From assembly GCF_024298885.1 (NCBI RefSeq), contig NZ_CP101166.1, positions 2,851,149-2,915,148 of the forward strand: a stretch of 64,000 bases of DNA, given 5' to 3'. This stretch comes from Haloglomus halophilum. GTDB lineage: Archaea > Halobacteriota > Halobacteria > Halobacteriales > Haloarculaceae. Shown piece by piece: positions 17,995 to 26,248 of the stretch; the stretch's first letter is position 1; each line of letters begins with the position of its first letter. The notes under the pieces are model-generated. The model made no database searches. It was not told the origin of the DNA and worked only from the letters and a program-made list of their open reading frames with translations. The position numbers and the translations under genes were made by a program.

Positions 17995-20009
17995 GTTCAC
18001 CGAACGTCGACGATACGCCGATCGTCCCGGAGTACGAGCTGGAGCAGTACTTCCCGGAGCGGTCGGAACTGAGCGAGGAGGAGCGCGCGAAACTGCGCGA
18101 ACAGCACGGCTACTTCCGGACCTACTTCCGGGAACAGCCCGACCGGTTCCGGAAGCTCCAGCGCTGGCTCAACCAGGCCCGCTTCGGCGTCACCTACGAC
18201 GTCTACCTGGCCTCGACCGCCCGGTACACCATCGGAGCGGCGGTCGTCGGGCTGGTACTGGGGGTCGTGCTCTCCGCGCAGCTGATGGCGATGGGCGCCT
18301 TCGCGCCGATCACGGAGCTCCCGGCGGTCGGCGGCGTCCTGGCGCCGGTTCTGGGGCCGCTGATCGCCTTCGTCTTCGGGCTGCTCGGAATCGCCGTCTT
18401 CGGCGGCGGGACGGCGATGGCCCGCTACTACTACCCGCGGACGGTGGTCAATCAACGCCAGCGCAACATCGACGTGTTGCTCCCACACGCCATCGTCTAC
18501 ATGTACGCGCTGTCGCACGGAGGGATGAACACGTTCGAGGTCATCAAGGAGGTCGCGCAGGCCGAGGACGTCTACGGCGAGGTGGCACGCGAGTGCGACA
18601 TGATCGTGCGCGACGTGGAGCTGTTCGGGAACGACCTGTTCACGGCCATCCGCGACGCCCGGAACCTCACGCCCTCGGACAACTTCGAGCAGTTCCTCGA
18701 CGACACGCTCTCCGTGCTCGACTCCGGGAGCGACTTCAGCACCTTCCTCTCCGACGAGTCCGAGACGTACATGAACGAGGCCAAGCAGGAGCAGGAGAAC
18801 TTCCTGGAGACGCTGTCGATCCTGAGCGAGATCTTCGTCGTGATGTTCGTCGCGGCGCCGCTGTTCCTCATCGTGACGCTGATGGTCATCAGCCTGCTCG
18901 GTGGGGACTCGCTCGCCCAGACGCAGGCGCTGGTCTACCTGTTCCTCCCGGCGGGGATGGTCGTGTTCATCGTCCTCATCGACCTGCTGTCGAAGCCGTA
19001 CGCACAGCACGAACACGATGTCGAGCTGTCCCAGGAGCAGGACGTGGACCCGAGCGATGCGGCCGAGTCCGACCCGCACTTCGAGGAGTACGAGAAACGG
19101 AAGCGCCGCGACGAGCTGCTCGAACTCGTCCGGAACCCGATTTCGGAGATCCGCAAGCGGAACCCGCTGCTGTCGCTCGCGGTGTCCGTGCCGGCGGCGC
19201 TCCTCGCCGTCGGGCTACTCGTCGTCTCGGGCCAGCTCCAGACGAGTCTCGCCGGGATGGGACGGACGCCCATCAAGCATACCGTCGGCTACGCCGTCAT
19301 CCCGTTCCTCGTCACGACGGTCCCGCTGACGCTGTTCTACGAGGCCGAGCGCCGGCGGGAGCAGCGCATCTCGAGTCGCTTCCCCGACACGCTCAACATC
19401 CTCTCCAGCGCCAACCAGATGGGTATCCGGCTCGTCGATGCCCTGGACCTCGTCTCGCGCTGGTCCGAGGGGACCCTGGCCGACGAGCTCCGCAAGGTCC
19501 GCAACGACATCACGTGGAACCACGACATCGAAGGGGCACTCCTCTCCTTCGCCGACCGGCTCCGCGTCCCACAGGTGACCCGGACGATGAAGCTCATCGC
19601 GAAGGGGTCGCGCTCCTCCTCGGACCTCTCGGAGATCATCTCCATCGCAGCCGAGGACACGCGCAACCGCTACCAGATCGAGCAGAACCGGCGCCAGGAG
19701 ATGTCCGCGTACACGGCCATCGTCGCCATCGGCTTCCTGGTCTACCTCGCGGTCATCGTGCTGCTGGACACCTCGTATCTCCAGCCGATCGGCCAGATGG
19801 CCACCGACGCACAGGGCAACACCGACCTGCTGACCGTGTCGACGGTTCCGGTCGACCAGTACCGGACCATCTTCTTCCACTCGGCGCTCATCCAGGGTGC
19901 CGGGAGCGGACTGCTCGCCGGCAAGCTCGCCGAGAACGACATCCTCGCGGGGCTGAAGTACAGCATCGTCCTCGTGGCGATCGCGCTCGCGGTCTTCATC
20001 TTCCTCTGA
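17991..20009 (+). CDS. Type II/IV secretion platform protein (TadC/PilC-like), copy 2
   Basis: A 672-residue membrane protein with two T2SSF halves. An acidic cytoplasmic N-terminus (~1-70) precedes helices at about 80-105 and 120-145. The first bundle reads VLLPHAIVYMYALSHGGMNTFEVI, followed by helices ~285-335, a charged linker (~340-390), and a second half with helices ~400-450. The second bundle is DTLNILSSANQMGIRLVDAL, with final helices ~575-600 and ~650-672. It is paralogous to the 12589 protein, shorter mainly in the linker. It is coupled to the ATPase by ATGA and followed after 3 bases by the pilin-like gene, forming a three-gene pilus operon. Confidence 0.9.
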   Translation: MSSPNVDDTPIVPEYELEQYFPERSELSEEERAKLREQHGYFRTYFREQPDRFRKLQRWLNQARFGVTYDVYLASTARYTIGAAVVGLVLGVVLSAQLMAMGAFAPITELPAVGGVLAPVLGPLIAFVFGLLGIAVFGGGTAMARYYYPRTVVNQRQRNIDVLLPHAIVYMYALSHGGMNTFEVIKEVAQAEDVYGEVARECDMIVRDVELFGNDLFTAIRDARNLTPSDNFEQFLDDTLSVLDSGSDFSTFLSDESETYMNEAKQEQENFLETLSILSEIFVVMFVAAPLFLIVTLMVISLLGGDSLAQTQALVYLFLPAGMVVFIVLIDLLSKPYAQHEHDVELSQEQDVDPSDAAESDPHFEEYEKRKRRDELLELVRNPISEIRKRNPLLSLAVSVPAALLAVGLLVVSGQLQTSLAGMGRTPIKHTVGYAVIPFLVTTVPLTLFYEAERRREQRISSRFPDTLNILSSANQMGIRLVDALDLVSRWSEGTLADELRKVRNDITWNHDIEGALLSFADRLRVPQVTRTMKLIAKGSRSSSDLSEIISIAAEDTRNRYQIEQNRRQEMSAYTAIVAIGFLVYLAVIVLLDTSYLQPIGQMATDAQGNTDLLTVSTVPVDQYRTIFFHSALIQGAGSGLLAGKLAENDILAGLKYSIVLVAIALAVFIFL

Positions 20010-20012
20010 ACC

Positions 20013-22028
20013 ATGGCAGACACACGAACCAAATGGCGGACGGAACGGCGCGGTGAACGAGCAGACAGCGGCTGGCTCGACGACCGCGGCGTGAGCGAGG
20101 TCATCGGCTCCATCCTCGTGTTCGGGCTGCTGGTCTCGCTACTGGCCATCGTCCAGACGCAGGCGGTGCCCGACGCGAACAACGAGGTGGAGTTCCAGCA
20201 CAACCAGGAGGTGCAGCGGGACCTCTCGAAGCTAAGTGCAGCCATCTCGCGGAGTTCGATAACGGGCTCCGGTGAGGTTGCCTCAGTCGCGACAGGTACG
20301 ACCTACCCGCAGCGGCTGGTACTGTACAACCCACCAGCACCGACAGGTGCGTTGCGAACGAGCGAACCGCGGAATATCTACGTATTCAACGTCTCCGGCA
20401 CCGACAGGGAGACACAGGATTACATCATCAATACGCTCGGAACCAACTTTAGCGGGCAGATCAACGAGAGTTTCAGTCTCACTACCTCTCGCCTGACCTA
20501 CGAACCAGATTACAACCTCTACCAGAACGCGCCGACGACGGCGATGGAGTACGGAGTCCTGTACAACCAGCGGGAGGAGTCAACGACCATAGAGTCGACA
20601 GGATCGATTGTCGACGGTAAGCAAATCAACCTGCGCCTGCTGGGTGACGGCCTCAGTAGTTCTGGACAGTTGACGAGAACTGTTCGGACGGAGACCCTGA
20701 GCACCGGCGGTGGGGCTTCAGTACGTGGTATCAACGACATCCAGGCTCCGAACCGTAACAACCTCACCCTCAGGCTGCCGACGCGAATCAACGAGTCAGA
20801 GTGGACCGGAACGCTGCTGGCCGGTGAGATCGACGACCCGGGAGGCGCCAACGACGACGCACTCGAGCCAGGTGATCATTGCCAGATACAGGTGCTTACG
20901 GAGAGTGGGTATCAGACCGTCGCGGAATCCTCGTTCGGTAACGCGACGGCGGACAACGATCGCTACGTTCGGGACTGCCGCTACCGCTACACTGGGGGCA
21001 CGAACTACATCAGACTGGAGTTCGAACCCGACACGCAGTACGACCTCCGGATGTCGAAGATCGGCTTCGAATCCGGTTCGCCAGCCGACCCGGGGCCGAA
21101 GTACGTGACCGTCGACGAGCGGTCGGTCAGCCTGAGTCCGACCGGGCAGACCGAGGTCTCTGCCACGGTTCGCGACCGGTACAACAACCCGGTCAGCGGT
21201 GTCGAACTGATCGCTAACATCACAAGCGGTCGAGCGGGGGCGGCCCTGTCGAACACGACGACCGGCGGGGTCAACAACGTGACGCTGACGACGGATGAGG
21301 ACGGTGTCGCCACGGCCACGTTGACCAGCGGAACCCAGTTCTCCGGCTCCGAGGTCCAGTTCAAGGGGGACTTCGACGGTGACGGCGTTCGTGGGACGCT
21401 GAACCCGATCGTCTCGAGCAACAGTGACCCGCGCTCTCCTGAGAACGCGTCGGTGTTCGTCAGTCCCGCGGGCACCAGCCCCGTCAGGCTCACTGATGCA
21501 GCAATCACCGAAGCCAACGCAGTGAACCTCACCCTGAAGAACGAGGGGCTTTCGCGGAACATCAAGAGAGTGAAGCTCAATTACGTCTCCGTCCACCACA
21601 CGAGGAGTGTCGTTGAGGACGCGAACCTCATCTTCAGCCTCATCAATACGGTTCTGCTCCCGGGCGACGCCATCAGCGACTCCGAAGTCCAGGCCGCGAA
21701 GTCGGATGTCACGAACGTCACCGATGGCCCGGACCAGATCGATGGTATCGCGCTCTCCGGCCCCGGAATCGAGGGGGTCCGTGGAGCACTCGACTCCCCT
21801 GCAGTGGAGAACGAGGGGGGGAGCCCACTGAGCACGCCAGCGATACCGCAGGACGGCACAGCCGAACTGCAACTGATCTTCGATCAGACGTTCGGCGAGG
21901 AGATGGACAGGGACTTCGGTGAGAACGAGCAAGACGCCGTTGCGATGAGTGTTGTTGTCACCTACCAGGATGGTACGCGAGAAACCTATATAACCATGCT
22001 TCGGGCGGGGGACGACGACGAACGATAG
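20013..22028 (+). CDS. Very large pilin-like surface protein with Ig-like (Big_1-type) domain
   Basis: The 671-residue protein has a pilin-type N-terminus: a charged leader (~25 residues) ending DDRG, then VSEVIGSILVFGLLVSLLAIV, the hydrophobic helix that packs in a pilus core. This is the class III prepilin pattern expected to be processed by the archaeal PibD-type peptidase. Around residues 365-460 lies a bacterial Ig-like domain 1 pattern (VSLSPTGQTEVSATVRD, then NNPVSGVELIANIT, then DEDGVATATLTSG). Typical archaeal pilins have 100-200 residues, so this is probably a tip or adhesive component. The middle of the gene uses more A/T-ending codons than its neighbours, and the protein has many Asn-x-Ser/Thr sites. 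It is the last gene of the operon. Confidence 0.8.
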   Translation: MADTRTKWRTERRGERADSGWLDDRGVSEVIGSILVFGLLVSLLAIVQTQAVPDANNEVEFQHNQEVQRDLSKLSAAISRSSITGSGEVASVATGTTYPQRLVLYNPPAPTGALRTSEPRNIYVFNVSGTDRETQDYIINTLGTNFSGQINESFSLTTSRLTYEPDYNLYQNAPTTAMEYGVLYNQREESTTIESTGSIVDGKQINLRLLGDGLSSSGQLTRTVRTETLSTGGGASVRGINDIQAPNRNNLTLRLPTRINESEWTGTLLAGEIDDPGGANDDALEPGDHCQIQVLTESGYQTVAESSFGNATADNDRYVRDCRYRYTGGTNYIRLEFEPDTQYDLRMSKIGFESGSPADPGPKYVTVDERSVSLSPTGQTEVSATVRDRYNNPVSGVELIANITSGRAGAALSNTTTGGVNNVTLTTDEDGVATATLTSGTQFSGSEVQFKGDFDGDGVRGTLNPIVSSNSDPRSPENASVFVSPAGTSPVRLTDAAITEANAVNLTLKNEGLSRNIKRVKLNYVSVHHTRSVVEDANLIFSLINTVLLPGDAISDSEVQAAKSDVTNVTDGPDQIDGIALSGPGIEGVRGALDSPAVENEGGSPLSTPAIPQDGTAELQLIFDQTFGEEMDRDFGENEQDAVAMSVVVTYQDGTRETYITMLRAGDDDER

Positions 22029-22068
22029 CTCCAGAGCCGGTCAGCGGACTCGTTCGCTCGGCGGAATT

Positions 22069-22076
22069 ACTATACC
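22069..22076 (+). promoter_or_regulatory. TATA element upstream of the HalX regulator
   Basis: ACTATACC in a short AT-rich patch 29-36 bases before ATG 22105, which predicts a nearly leaderless transcript. It separates the response regulator from the pilus operon. Confidence 0.55.
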
Positions 22077-22104
22077 CTATCCGACGAAAGCCACAGAGAC
22101 ATAG

Positions 22105-22806
22105 ATGGGCTCAGAGCAACCGACGGTACTGGTGGTGGAGGACGAGCCCCCGCTCATCGAGATCTACGCCCGGTGGCTAGAGGGGGAGTACGAGGTCCGG
22201 ACCGCACAGAACGGCTCCGAGGCACTCGAGCAGATCGACGACGAGGTCGACGTGGCGCTTTTGGACCGACTGATGCCCGGGATGTCCGGTGACGAGGTGC
22301 TGGCGGAGATCCGCGAGCGGGCACCCGGCTGCCGGGTGGCGATGGTGACGGCGGTGGAGCCGGATTTCGACATCATCCGGATGGGGTTCGACGACTACCT
22401 CACGAAGCCCGTCGAGAAGGAGATGCTCCTGGAGACGGTCGAGCGGCTGCTCGCCCGGTCGAACTACGAGGGGCTGGAGCAGGAGCTGTACTCGCTGGTG
22501 TCGAAGCGGTCGGCGCTGCAGTCGGCCAAATCCGCACAGGAGATCTCCAACTCCGAGGAGTACGCGGAGCTCGAGGCGCGTATCGAGGAGCTGCAGGCCG
22601 ACATCGACGCGGCCATGCCCGAGATGGAGAGCGGCGAGTTCGTCGCGATGGTGCGCGACATCGAGTCCGGGGCCGGGGAGGACGTGGAGCCCCCTGAGGG
22701 CGACGTGTCCGACCCGTTCGCGGAGGACTCGGACGCCGCCGAAGACGACGGCGACCGCGATGCCGACGGCGAAGGGTCCGCTTCGACGGAGGGTGAGGAC
22801 CGATGA
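22105..22806 (+). CDS. HalX-type response regulator
   Basis: The N-terminal receiver domain (~1-120) is complete: acidic pair E12/D13, phospho-acceptor D54 in LLDRLMPGMSG, conserved Thr in MVTAVEP, and Lys in DYLTKPVEK. Then comes the HalX region (~125-185): an alpha-helical segment LEQELYSLVSKRSALQSAKS with a coiled-coil-like SEEYAELEARIEELQADI. No DNA-binding domain is seen. The acidic C-terminal tail is typical of halophile proteins. The gene overlaps the next by 4 bases. HalX regulators work in two-component signalling, usually with unlinked kinases. Its place right after the pilus operon suggests, but does not show, control of surface behaviour. Confidence 0.88.
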   Translation: MGSEQPTVLVVEDEPPLIEIYARWLEGEYEVRTAQNGSEALEQIDDEVDVALLDRLMPGMSGDEVLAEIRERAPGCRVAMVTAVEPDFDIIRMGFDDYLTKPVEKEMLLETVERLLARSNYEGLEQELYSLVSKRSALQSAKSAQEISNSEEYAELEARIEELQADIDAAMPEMESGEFVAMVRDIESGAGEDVEPPEGDVSDPFAEDSDAAEDDGDRDADGEGSASTEGEDR

Positions 22807-23423
22807 GCTACCGGACCACCACGCTCGGCGACGGCACGGTGGCGTTCGACCGGGGGACCAGCCTCCTCGTCTCCGGCTCCTCGATGGACGTTCAGGAGCA
22901 CATCTACGACCTGCTGTCCGAGGCCGGCGAGGCCGACGAGACGACCATCCTCATCTCGACCGACCGCGGGGCCCCGGAGGTCGTCCGGTCGCTCCGCAAG
23001 CGGGACGCGTTCGACGCCGGGCGCGTCGGGTTCATCGACTGCACGGGTCGCGAGGGGCCCGAGGAGGTCGCTGGCGCGCCCGTCCGGCGGCTCGGGTCAC
23101 CGGGCGATCTGACCGGGATGAGCCTGGAGTTCGCGAAGCTCGTCGACCGGTTCGACGACGCCGGCGCGGGCGACCGCATCCGTGTCGGGCTGGCCTCCAT
23201 CTCGACGCTGCTGATGTACACGGACGTGCGCACCGCGTTCCGGTTCCTCCACGTGTTCACCTCGCGCATCCGCTCGGGCGGGCTGTTCGGCATCTTCGCG
23301 ATGGACCCGGGGATGCACGACCAGCAGACGGTCAACACCATCCGGGCGGTGTTCGACTGCGAGGCCGGGATCGCCGACGACGGCGACGTGGACCTGCGCG
23401 GCTCCGGGTTCGTCACGGAGTAA
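22803..23423 (+). CDS. RecA/RAD55-superfamily-like protein lacking a P-loop (DUF7504-like)
   Basis: A 206-residue protein with the alternating strand-helix layout of KaiC/RAD55-like ATPases. SLLVSGSSMDVQEHIYDLL sits where the Walker A loop should be but has no GKS/T. It is followed by TTILISTDRGAPEVVRSL, GFIDCTG, a long helix, and RIRVGLASISTLLMY in the Walker B position, then GLFGIFAMDPGMHD. The fold probably serves as a nucleotide-independent signalling or binding module. ATGA coupling to the HalX regulator suggests that it works in the same pathway. The family name is from memory of haloarchaeal annotation and should be treated as tentative. Confidence 0.7.
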   Translation: MSYRTTTLGDGTVAFDRGTSLLVSGSSMDVQEHIYDLLSEAGEADETTILISTDRGAPEVVRSLRKRDAFDAGRVGFIDCTGREGPEEVAGAPVRRLGSPGDLTGMSLEFAKLVDRFDDAGAGDRIRVGLASISTLLMYTDVRTAFRFLHVFTSRIRSGGLFGIFAMDPGMHDQQTVNTIRAVFDCEAGIADDGDVDLRGSGFVTE

Positions 23424-23431
23424 CGCGCGAC

Positions 23432-24286
23432 TCAGAGCTCGATGCGTTCGAGCAGCTGGCCCTCGCCGCCGTCGCCGTTCGTGTGGACCGCGACGATGCG
23501 GATCTCCCGTTCGAGGCCCGAGTCCTGTAGCTTCGATTTGAGGAGTTCGTCGACCTGGTAGACACCGGCGGCGTCGGTCATCTCGATCTCGACGAGCACC
23601 GGCCGGTCGTCGCCATCGTGCAGCGACACCCGGCGGATGGCACGACTGGAGATGGTGTCGATGCCGCGGCCACCCTTCTCGTAGGGGATGCGCGAGCGCC
23701 CGCGCTCCATGTCCAGCGCGTCCGCGACGCGGACGACCCCGGCCTCGAGCGTGAGCGGGTCCTCCTCGGTGTGATGACAGAGGATGGCGTGGAGCACCTC
23801 GCCCTTGACGCGGACGGCTTCGGCGGTGTCGTAGCCGAGTTCGGGGAGGAGGCGGTCGAGCAGGTCCGCCGCGAGCGGGATGGAGTAGTACGGGTGCTCG
23901 TCGCGGTGGACGACGTGGCCGATGTCGTGCAGTGTCGCGGCCAGCGCGATGATGACGGCCTCGTCGGCCTCCTCGAGGCCCTGTCCGGTCGCGCCGTTGA
24001 ATTCGACGCCGCCGGCCTTCAGGAGGTCGTAGAGGCAGAGCGCCCGGTTCCGGACGATGCCGATGTGCTTGGTCCCGTGGTCGTTGTACCCCTTCCTGGC
24101 GACGGGGTTGACGTTCTGTGCCTCGAGGTAGGCCGCGATCTCCTCGTCCTCCTCGATGGCCTCCAGCGCCCGGTTGACCCGTTCGTCCGGGAAGCTGTGG
24201 TCGGCCGTCGGGTCGTACTCCCGGCCGCCGTCGCCGCGTGACCCCGTCACGCGGTCCGCATTCGTCTCGTCCGGCGTATCGCTCAT
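23432..24286 (-). CDS. HD-domain phosphohydrolase-like protein
   Basis: A 284-residue protein from the ATG complementary to 24284-24286; an ATG 27 bases upstream is possible. The HD metal site is visible: His in NDHGTKHI, His-Asp in ATLHDIGHVVHRDEH, His-His in ILCHHTEED, and Asp in VRVADALDMERGRSR. The C-terminal ~80 residues form a mixed alpha/beta tail. HD proteins of this architecture hydrolyse phosphoesters, often nucleotide substrates. The substrate here cannot be assigned. It converges with the RecA-like gene, with 8 bases between the stops. Confidence 0.85.
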   Translation of the reverse strand: MSDTPDETNADRVTGSRGDGGREYDPTADHSFPDERVNRALEAIEEDEEIAAYLEAQNVNPVARKGYNDHGTKHIGIVRNRALCLYDLLKAGGVEFNGATGQGLEEADEAVIIALAATLHDIGHVVHRDEHPYYSIPLAADLLDRLLPELGYDTAEAVRVKGEVLHAILCHHTEEDPLTLEAGVVRVADALDMERGRSRIPYEKGGRGIDTISSRAIRRVSLHDGDDRPVLVEIEMTDAAGVYQVDELLKSKLQDSGLEREIRIVAVHTNGDGGEGQLLERIEL

Positions 24287-24412
24287 GGCCGGACCGAGGT
24301 CACCACCGGCCAAAAGCCCCCGGGTGCCCCTCGTTCTCCGCCCGACCGCCAGGGGAAAGACCTACATACCGATGAAAGACCTACAAGCGGCGCTACGCCA
24401 CTGCCGGTCGTG

Positions 24413-24697
24413 ATGCTCGAACCACTGCCGCTGTTCGTCGGTGGACTCCCCGGCGGACCGGAACTGCTCGTCATCCTGCTCATCGTCGTGCTGCTGTTCG
24501 GCGCACAGAAGCTGCCGAAGCTGGCGCGCTCGACGGGGGAGGCGATGGGCGAGTTCCAGAAGGGCCGCGAGGAGGTCGAACAGGAAACTGGCGGAGATGC
24601 AGGAGGGAGCTCCCACCGAGACGGCGGAGACAGCCGCCACGTCCACCGAGACACATACCACGGAGTGAACCCGAGGGAAAGGCATATAATTCGTTGA
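24413..24697 (+). pseudogene. tatA: TatA, copy 1, with frameshifted C-terminus
   Basis: The first ~58 residues are a standard TatA: a short exposed N-terminus, membrane helix ELLVILLIVVLLFGAQKLP with the hinge FGxxKLP, and the amphipathic helix LARSTGEAMGEFQKGREEVEQE. At 24583-24588 the copy has GGAAAC where copy 2 has GGAAC. After this extra A the frame ends in a Gly/His/Arg-rich tail at 24697. Reading the other frame instead gives the acidic tail ELAEMQEGAPTETAETAATS and a stop at 24668, like copy 2. The pore-forming part is intact, so a functional protein is still possible. GTG at 24410 precedes the chosen ATG. Confidence 0.8.
24683..24690 (+). promoter_or_regulatory. TATA element of tatA copy 2
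   Basis: CATATAAT 26-33 bases before ATG 24716. It lies inside the frameshifted extension of tatA copy 1 but after the stop codon at 24668 that the ancestral frame would use, which supports the view that the extension is secondary. Confidence 0.6.
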
Positions 24698-24715
24698 CAG
24701 CAAGTGCGTCCATAG

Positions 24716-25030
24716 ATGCTCGACACATTCGTACCGCTGTTCGGCGGGCTGCCTGGTGGGCCGGAACTCATCGTCATCCTGCTGATAATCGTGCTGCTGT
24801 TCGGCGCACAGAAGCTGCCGAAGCTGGCGCGCTCGACGGGGGAGGCGATGGGTGAGTTCCAGAAGGGCCGCGAGGAGGTCGAACAGGAACTCCAGGAGAT
24901 GCGCGAGGGCCAGGAGAACGAGGGAGTCACTCAGGCCCAGGACGCCACCACGGGCGCCGAGGAGACCGAGAACGACACGGTCATCGGCGAAGCCGAGTCC
25001 GACACCGAGACCGATACCGGGACGAACTGA
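24716..25030 (+). CDS. tatA: Twin-arginine translocase subunit TatA, copy 2
   Basis: A 104-residue TatA with helix ELIVILLIIVLLFGAQKLP, then the amphipathic helix LARSTGEAMGEFQKGREEV, then a very acidic, Thr-rich tail (~55-104) typical of halophiles. TatA oligomers form the path through which folded Tat substrates cross the membrane; haloarchaea export most secreted proteins this way, and several Tat substrates are in this window. DNA at 24790-24889 is 99 of 100 bases identical to 24487-24586 of copy 1, showing recent duplication or gene conversion. No tatC is present. It has its own promoter. Confidence 0.93.
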   Translation: MLDTFVPLFGGLPGGPELIVILLIIVLLFGAQKLPKLARSTGEAMGEFQKGREEVEQELQEMREGQENEGVTQAQDATTGAEETENDTVIGEAESDTETDTGTN

Positions 25031-25038
25031 CGGACACG

Positions 25039-25043
25039 TTTTT
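25039..25043 (+). terminator. Poly-T terminator after tatA copy 2
   Basis: A T5 run starts 9 bases after the tatA stop codon and ahead of tRNA-Arg. This is the usual form of an archaeal terminator, though short. Confidence 0.4.
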
Positions 25044-25069
25044 CTCACCGCCTCGCCCACCCTCCCGCA

Positions 25070-25142
25070 GGACGCGTGGCCTAGTGGACAGGGCGAGAGG
25101 TTCCTAACCTCTCGATCGCGGGTTCGAATCCCGCCGCGTCCG
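25070..25142 (+). tRNA. tRNA-Arg (anticodon CCT)
   Basis: A 73-base cloverleaf. The acceptor GGACGCG pairs with CGCGTCC, discriminator G. Stem AGAGG/CCTCT encloses loop TTCCTAA with anticodon CCT (reads AGG). The T arm is GCGGG-TTCGAAT-CCCGC. A TTTT run follows directly. Its 3' end is repeated downstream (see the repeat at 25129-25352). Confidence 0.95.
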
Positions 25143-25352
25143 TTTTCCGCCGAGCGAAGCGAGGCGTGAAAACGACCTGGCGGGTTCGAACCCTGCGAGT
25201 CGCAGCCCGGCACGCGAGTGAAGCGAGCGCGCCCGGAACGTCTCGCTCCGGTGAGGATCCCGCCGCGTCCGCTCGTTCGTCGCTGCGCTCCTCACTCGCG
25301 GCCGCGGCGTAGTTCGCGAACGCGAAGCGTTCGCTCACTCCCGCCGCGTCCG
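25129..25352 (+). repeat. Three direct copies of the tRNA-Arg 3' end
   Basis: The last 14 bases of tRNA-Arg (TCCCGCCGCGTCCG, 25129-25142) recur exactly at 25258-25271 and 25339-25352. A T-arm-like fragment CGGGTTCGAACCCTG lies at 25182-25196. Between the copies are gcgaagcg-type filler sequences and no gene. The pattern resembles stacked attachment-site copies left by integrations at a tRNA 3' end, but no integrase or element genes remain. Confidence 0.7.
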
Positions 25353-25459
25353 CTGTCTGTCACGATCGGCAGCGAGTGATGCCAGCGACCGCGTGTCGAC
25401 GACACAGCGACACCGGGAGCAGCCGCCGGAGGTTGACAACGTGTGACACTGCCGACGGG

Positions 25460-25467
25460 TATATACT
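25460..25467 (+). promoter_or_regulatory. TATA element upstream of the 25522 gene
   Basis: TATATACT, preceded by a GC-rich stretch, 55-62 bases before the GTG start at 25522. Confidence 0.55.
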
Positions 25468-25521
25468 CCTCTGTGCGTAACTCGGTTCCGTAATGTACCG
25501 CGAGAACGGGGTGAGGGCGCC

Positions 25522-26172
25522 GTGAGTGGGGCGGACGACGGACCGGTCGACCACGTGGCGGAGGCCCTGCTGAACGGGTCCGCGTACGAGCGCCTCCGGT
25601 TCAGGCGGCAGGGGTTCTTCCGCCAGCCGATTCCCCAGAAGCTGCGGGCCCAGAGCGGGTTGCTGTTCGCGCTCGCGGCGGTGCTGCCGCTCATGGCGGC
25701 GTTCCCGGGCGACGTTCGCGAGGCGCTTGGTTCGCAGGTGCCGACCGCCTCGCCGAAGGTCATCGTCCTCGGGCTCATCGGCGGGGTGGTCGTCTTCGTC
25801 TGCGGGCTGGGGCTGGCGACCCTCGCGGCTGCGCGCCTGCGGCTCGACGGGGAGATGACGGAGGAGCGGGCGCACACTCTCCTCTCGCTCGAGGAGGTGG
25901 CCTCGCTGCTCGGCCTCGGCACCGGCGGCATCGCTATCGTCTTCACTCTGGGATACGCCCTGCTGGGCCACGGTGGGATGCGCGCGGTCGAGACCTACAT
26001 CCGGCTCGCAGGGAAGAGCCCCTACGCCGCCAGCGGCGTGAACGTCACCGTCGCGGAGGTGGCGACCAGCGCGTTCGTCGGCGGCGTCGCGCTGTACGTC
26101 CTCGCACAGGCGATCCACCTCCAGTTCCGGCTCCGGCTCGATGCCACGGGTGCCGACCCCATCGAGGGATAG
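25522..26172 (+). CDS. Four-helix membrane protein of unknown function
   Basis: The 216-residue protein starts at GTG 25522. It has a soluble N-terminus (~1-45) and hydrophobic segments at about 46-62, 78-103, 128-148 and 178-198. A charged loop DGEMTEERAHTLLSLEEVA joins helices 2 and 3. No catalytic or binding motif is recognised, and the family is unknown to me. Hydropathy, codon use and an upstream TATA support a real gene. The next gene starts 77 bases downstream in the same direction and may be co-transcribed. Confidence 0.7.
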   Translation: MSGADDGPVDHVAEALLNGSAYERLRFRRQGFFRQPIPQKLRAQSGLLFALAAVLPLMAAFPGDVREALGSQVPTASPKVIVLGLIGGVVVFVCGLGLATLAAARLRLDGEMTEERAHTLLSLEEVASLLGLGTGGIAIVFTLGYALLGHGGMRAVETYIRLAGKSPYAASGVNVTVAEVATSAFVGGVALYVLAQAIHLQFRLRLDATGADPIEG

Positions 26173-26248
26173 GACCGATACGCGCCGGGCGAGCGCGGTA
26201 CAGCCGGCGAGGCGAAGGCAGAAGTGGGCGCCCGGAGTGGAGTCGGTC

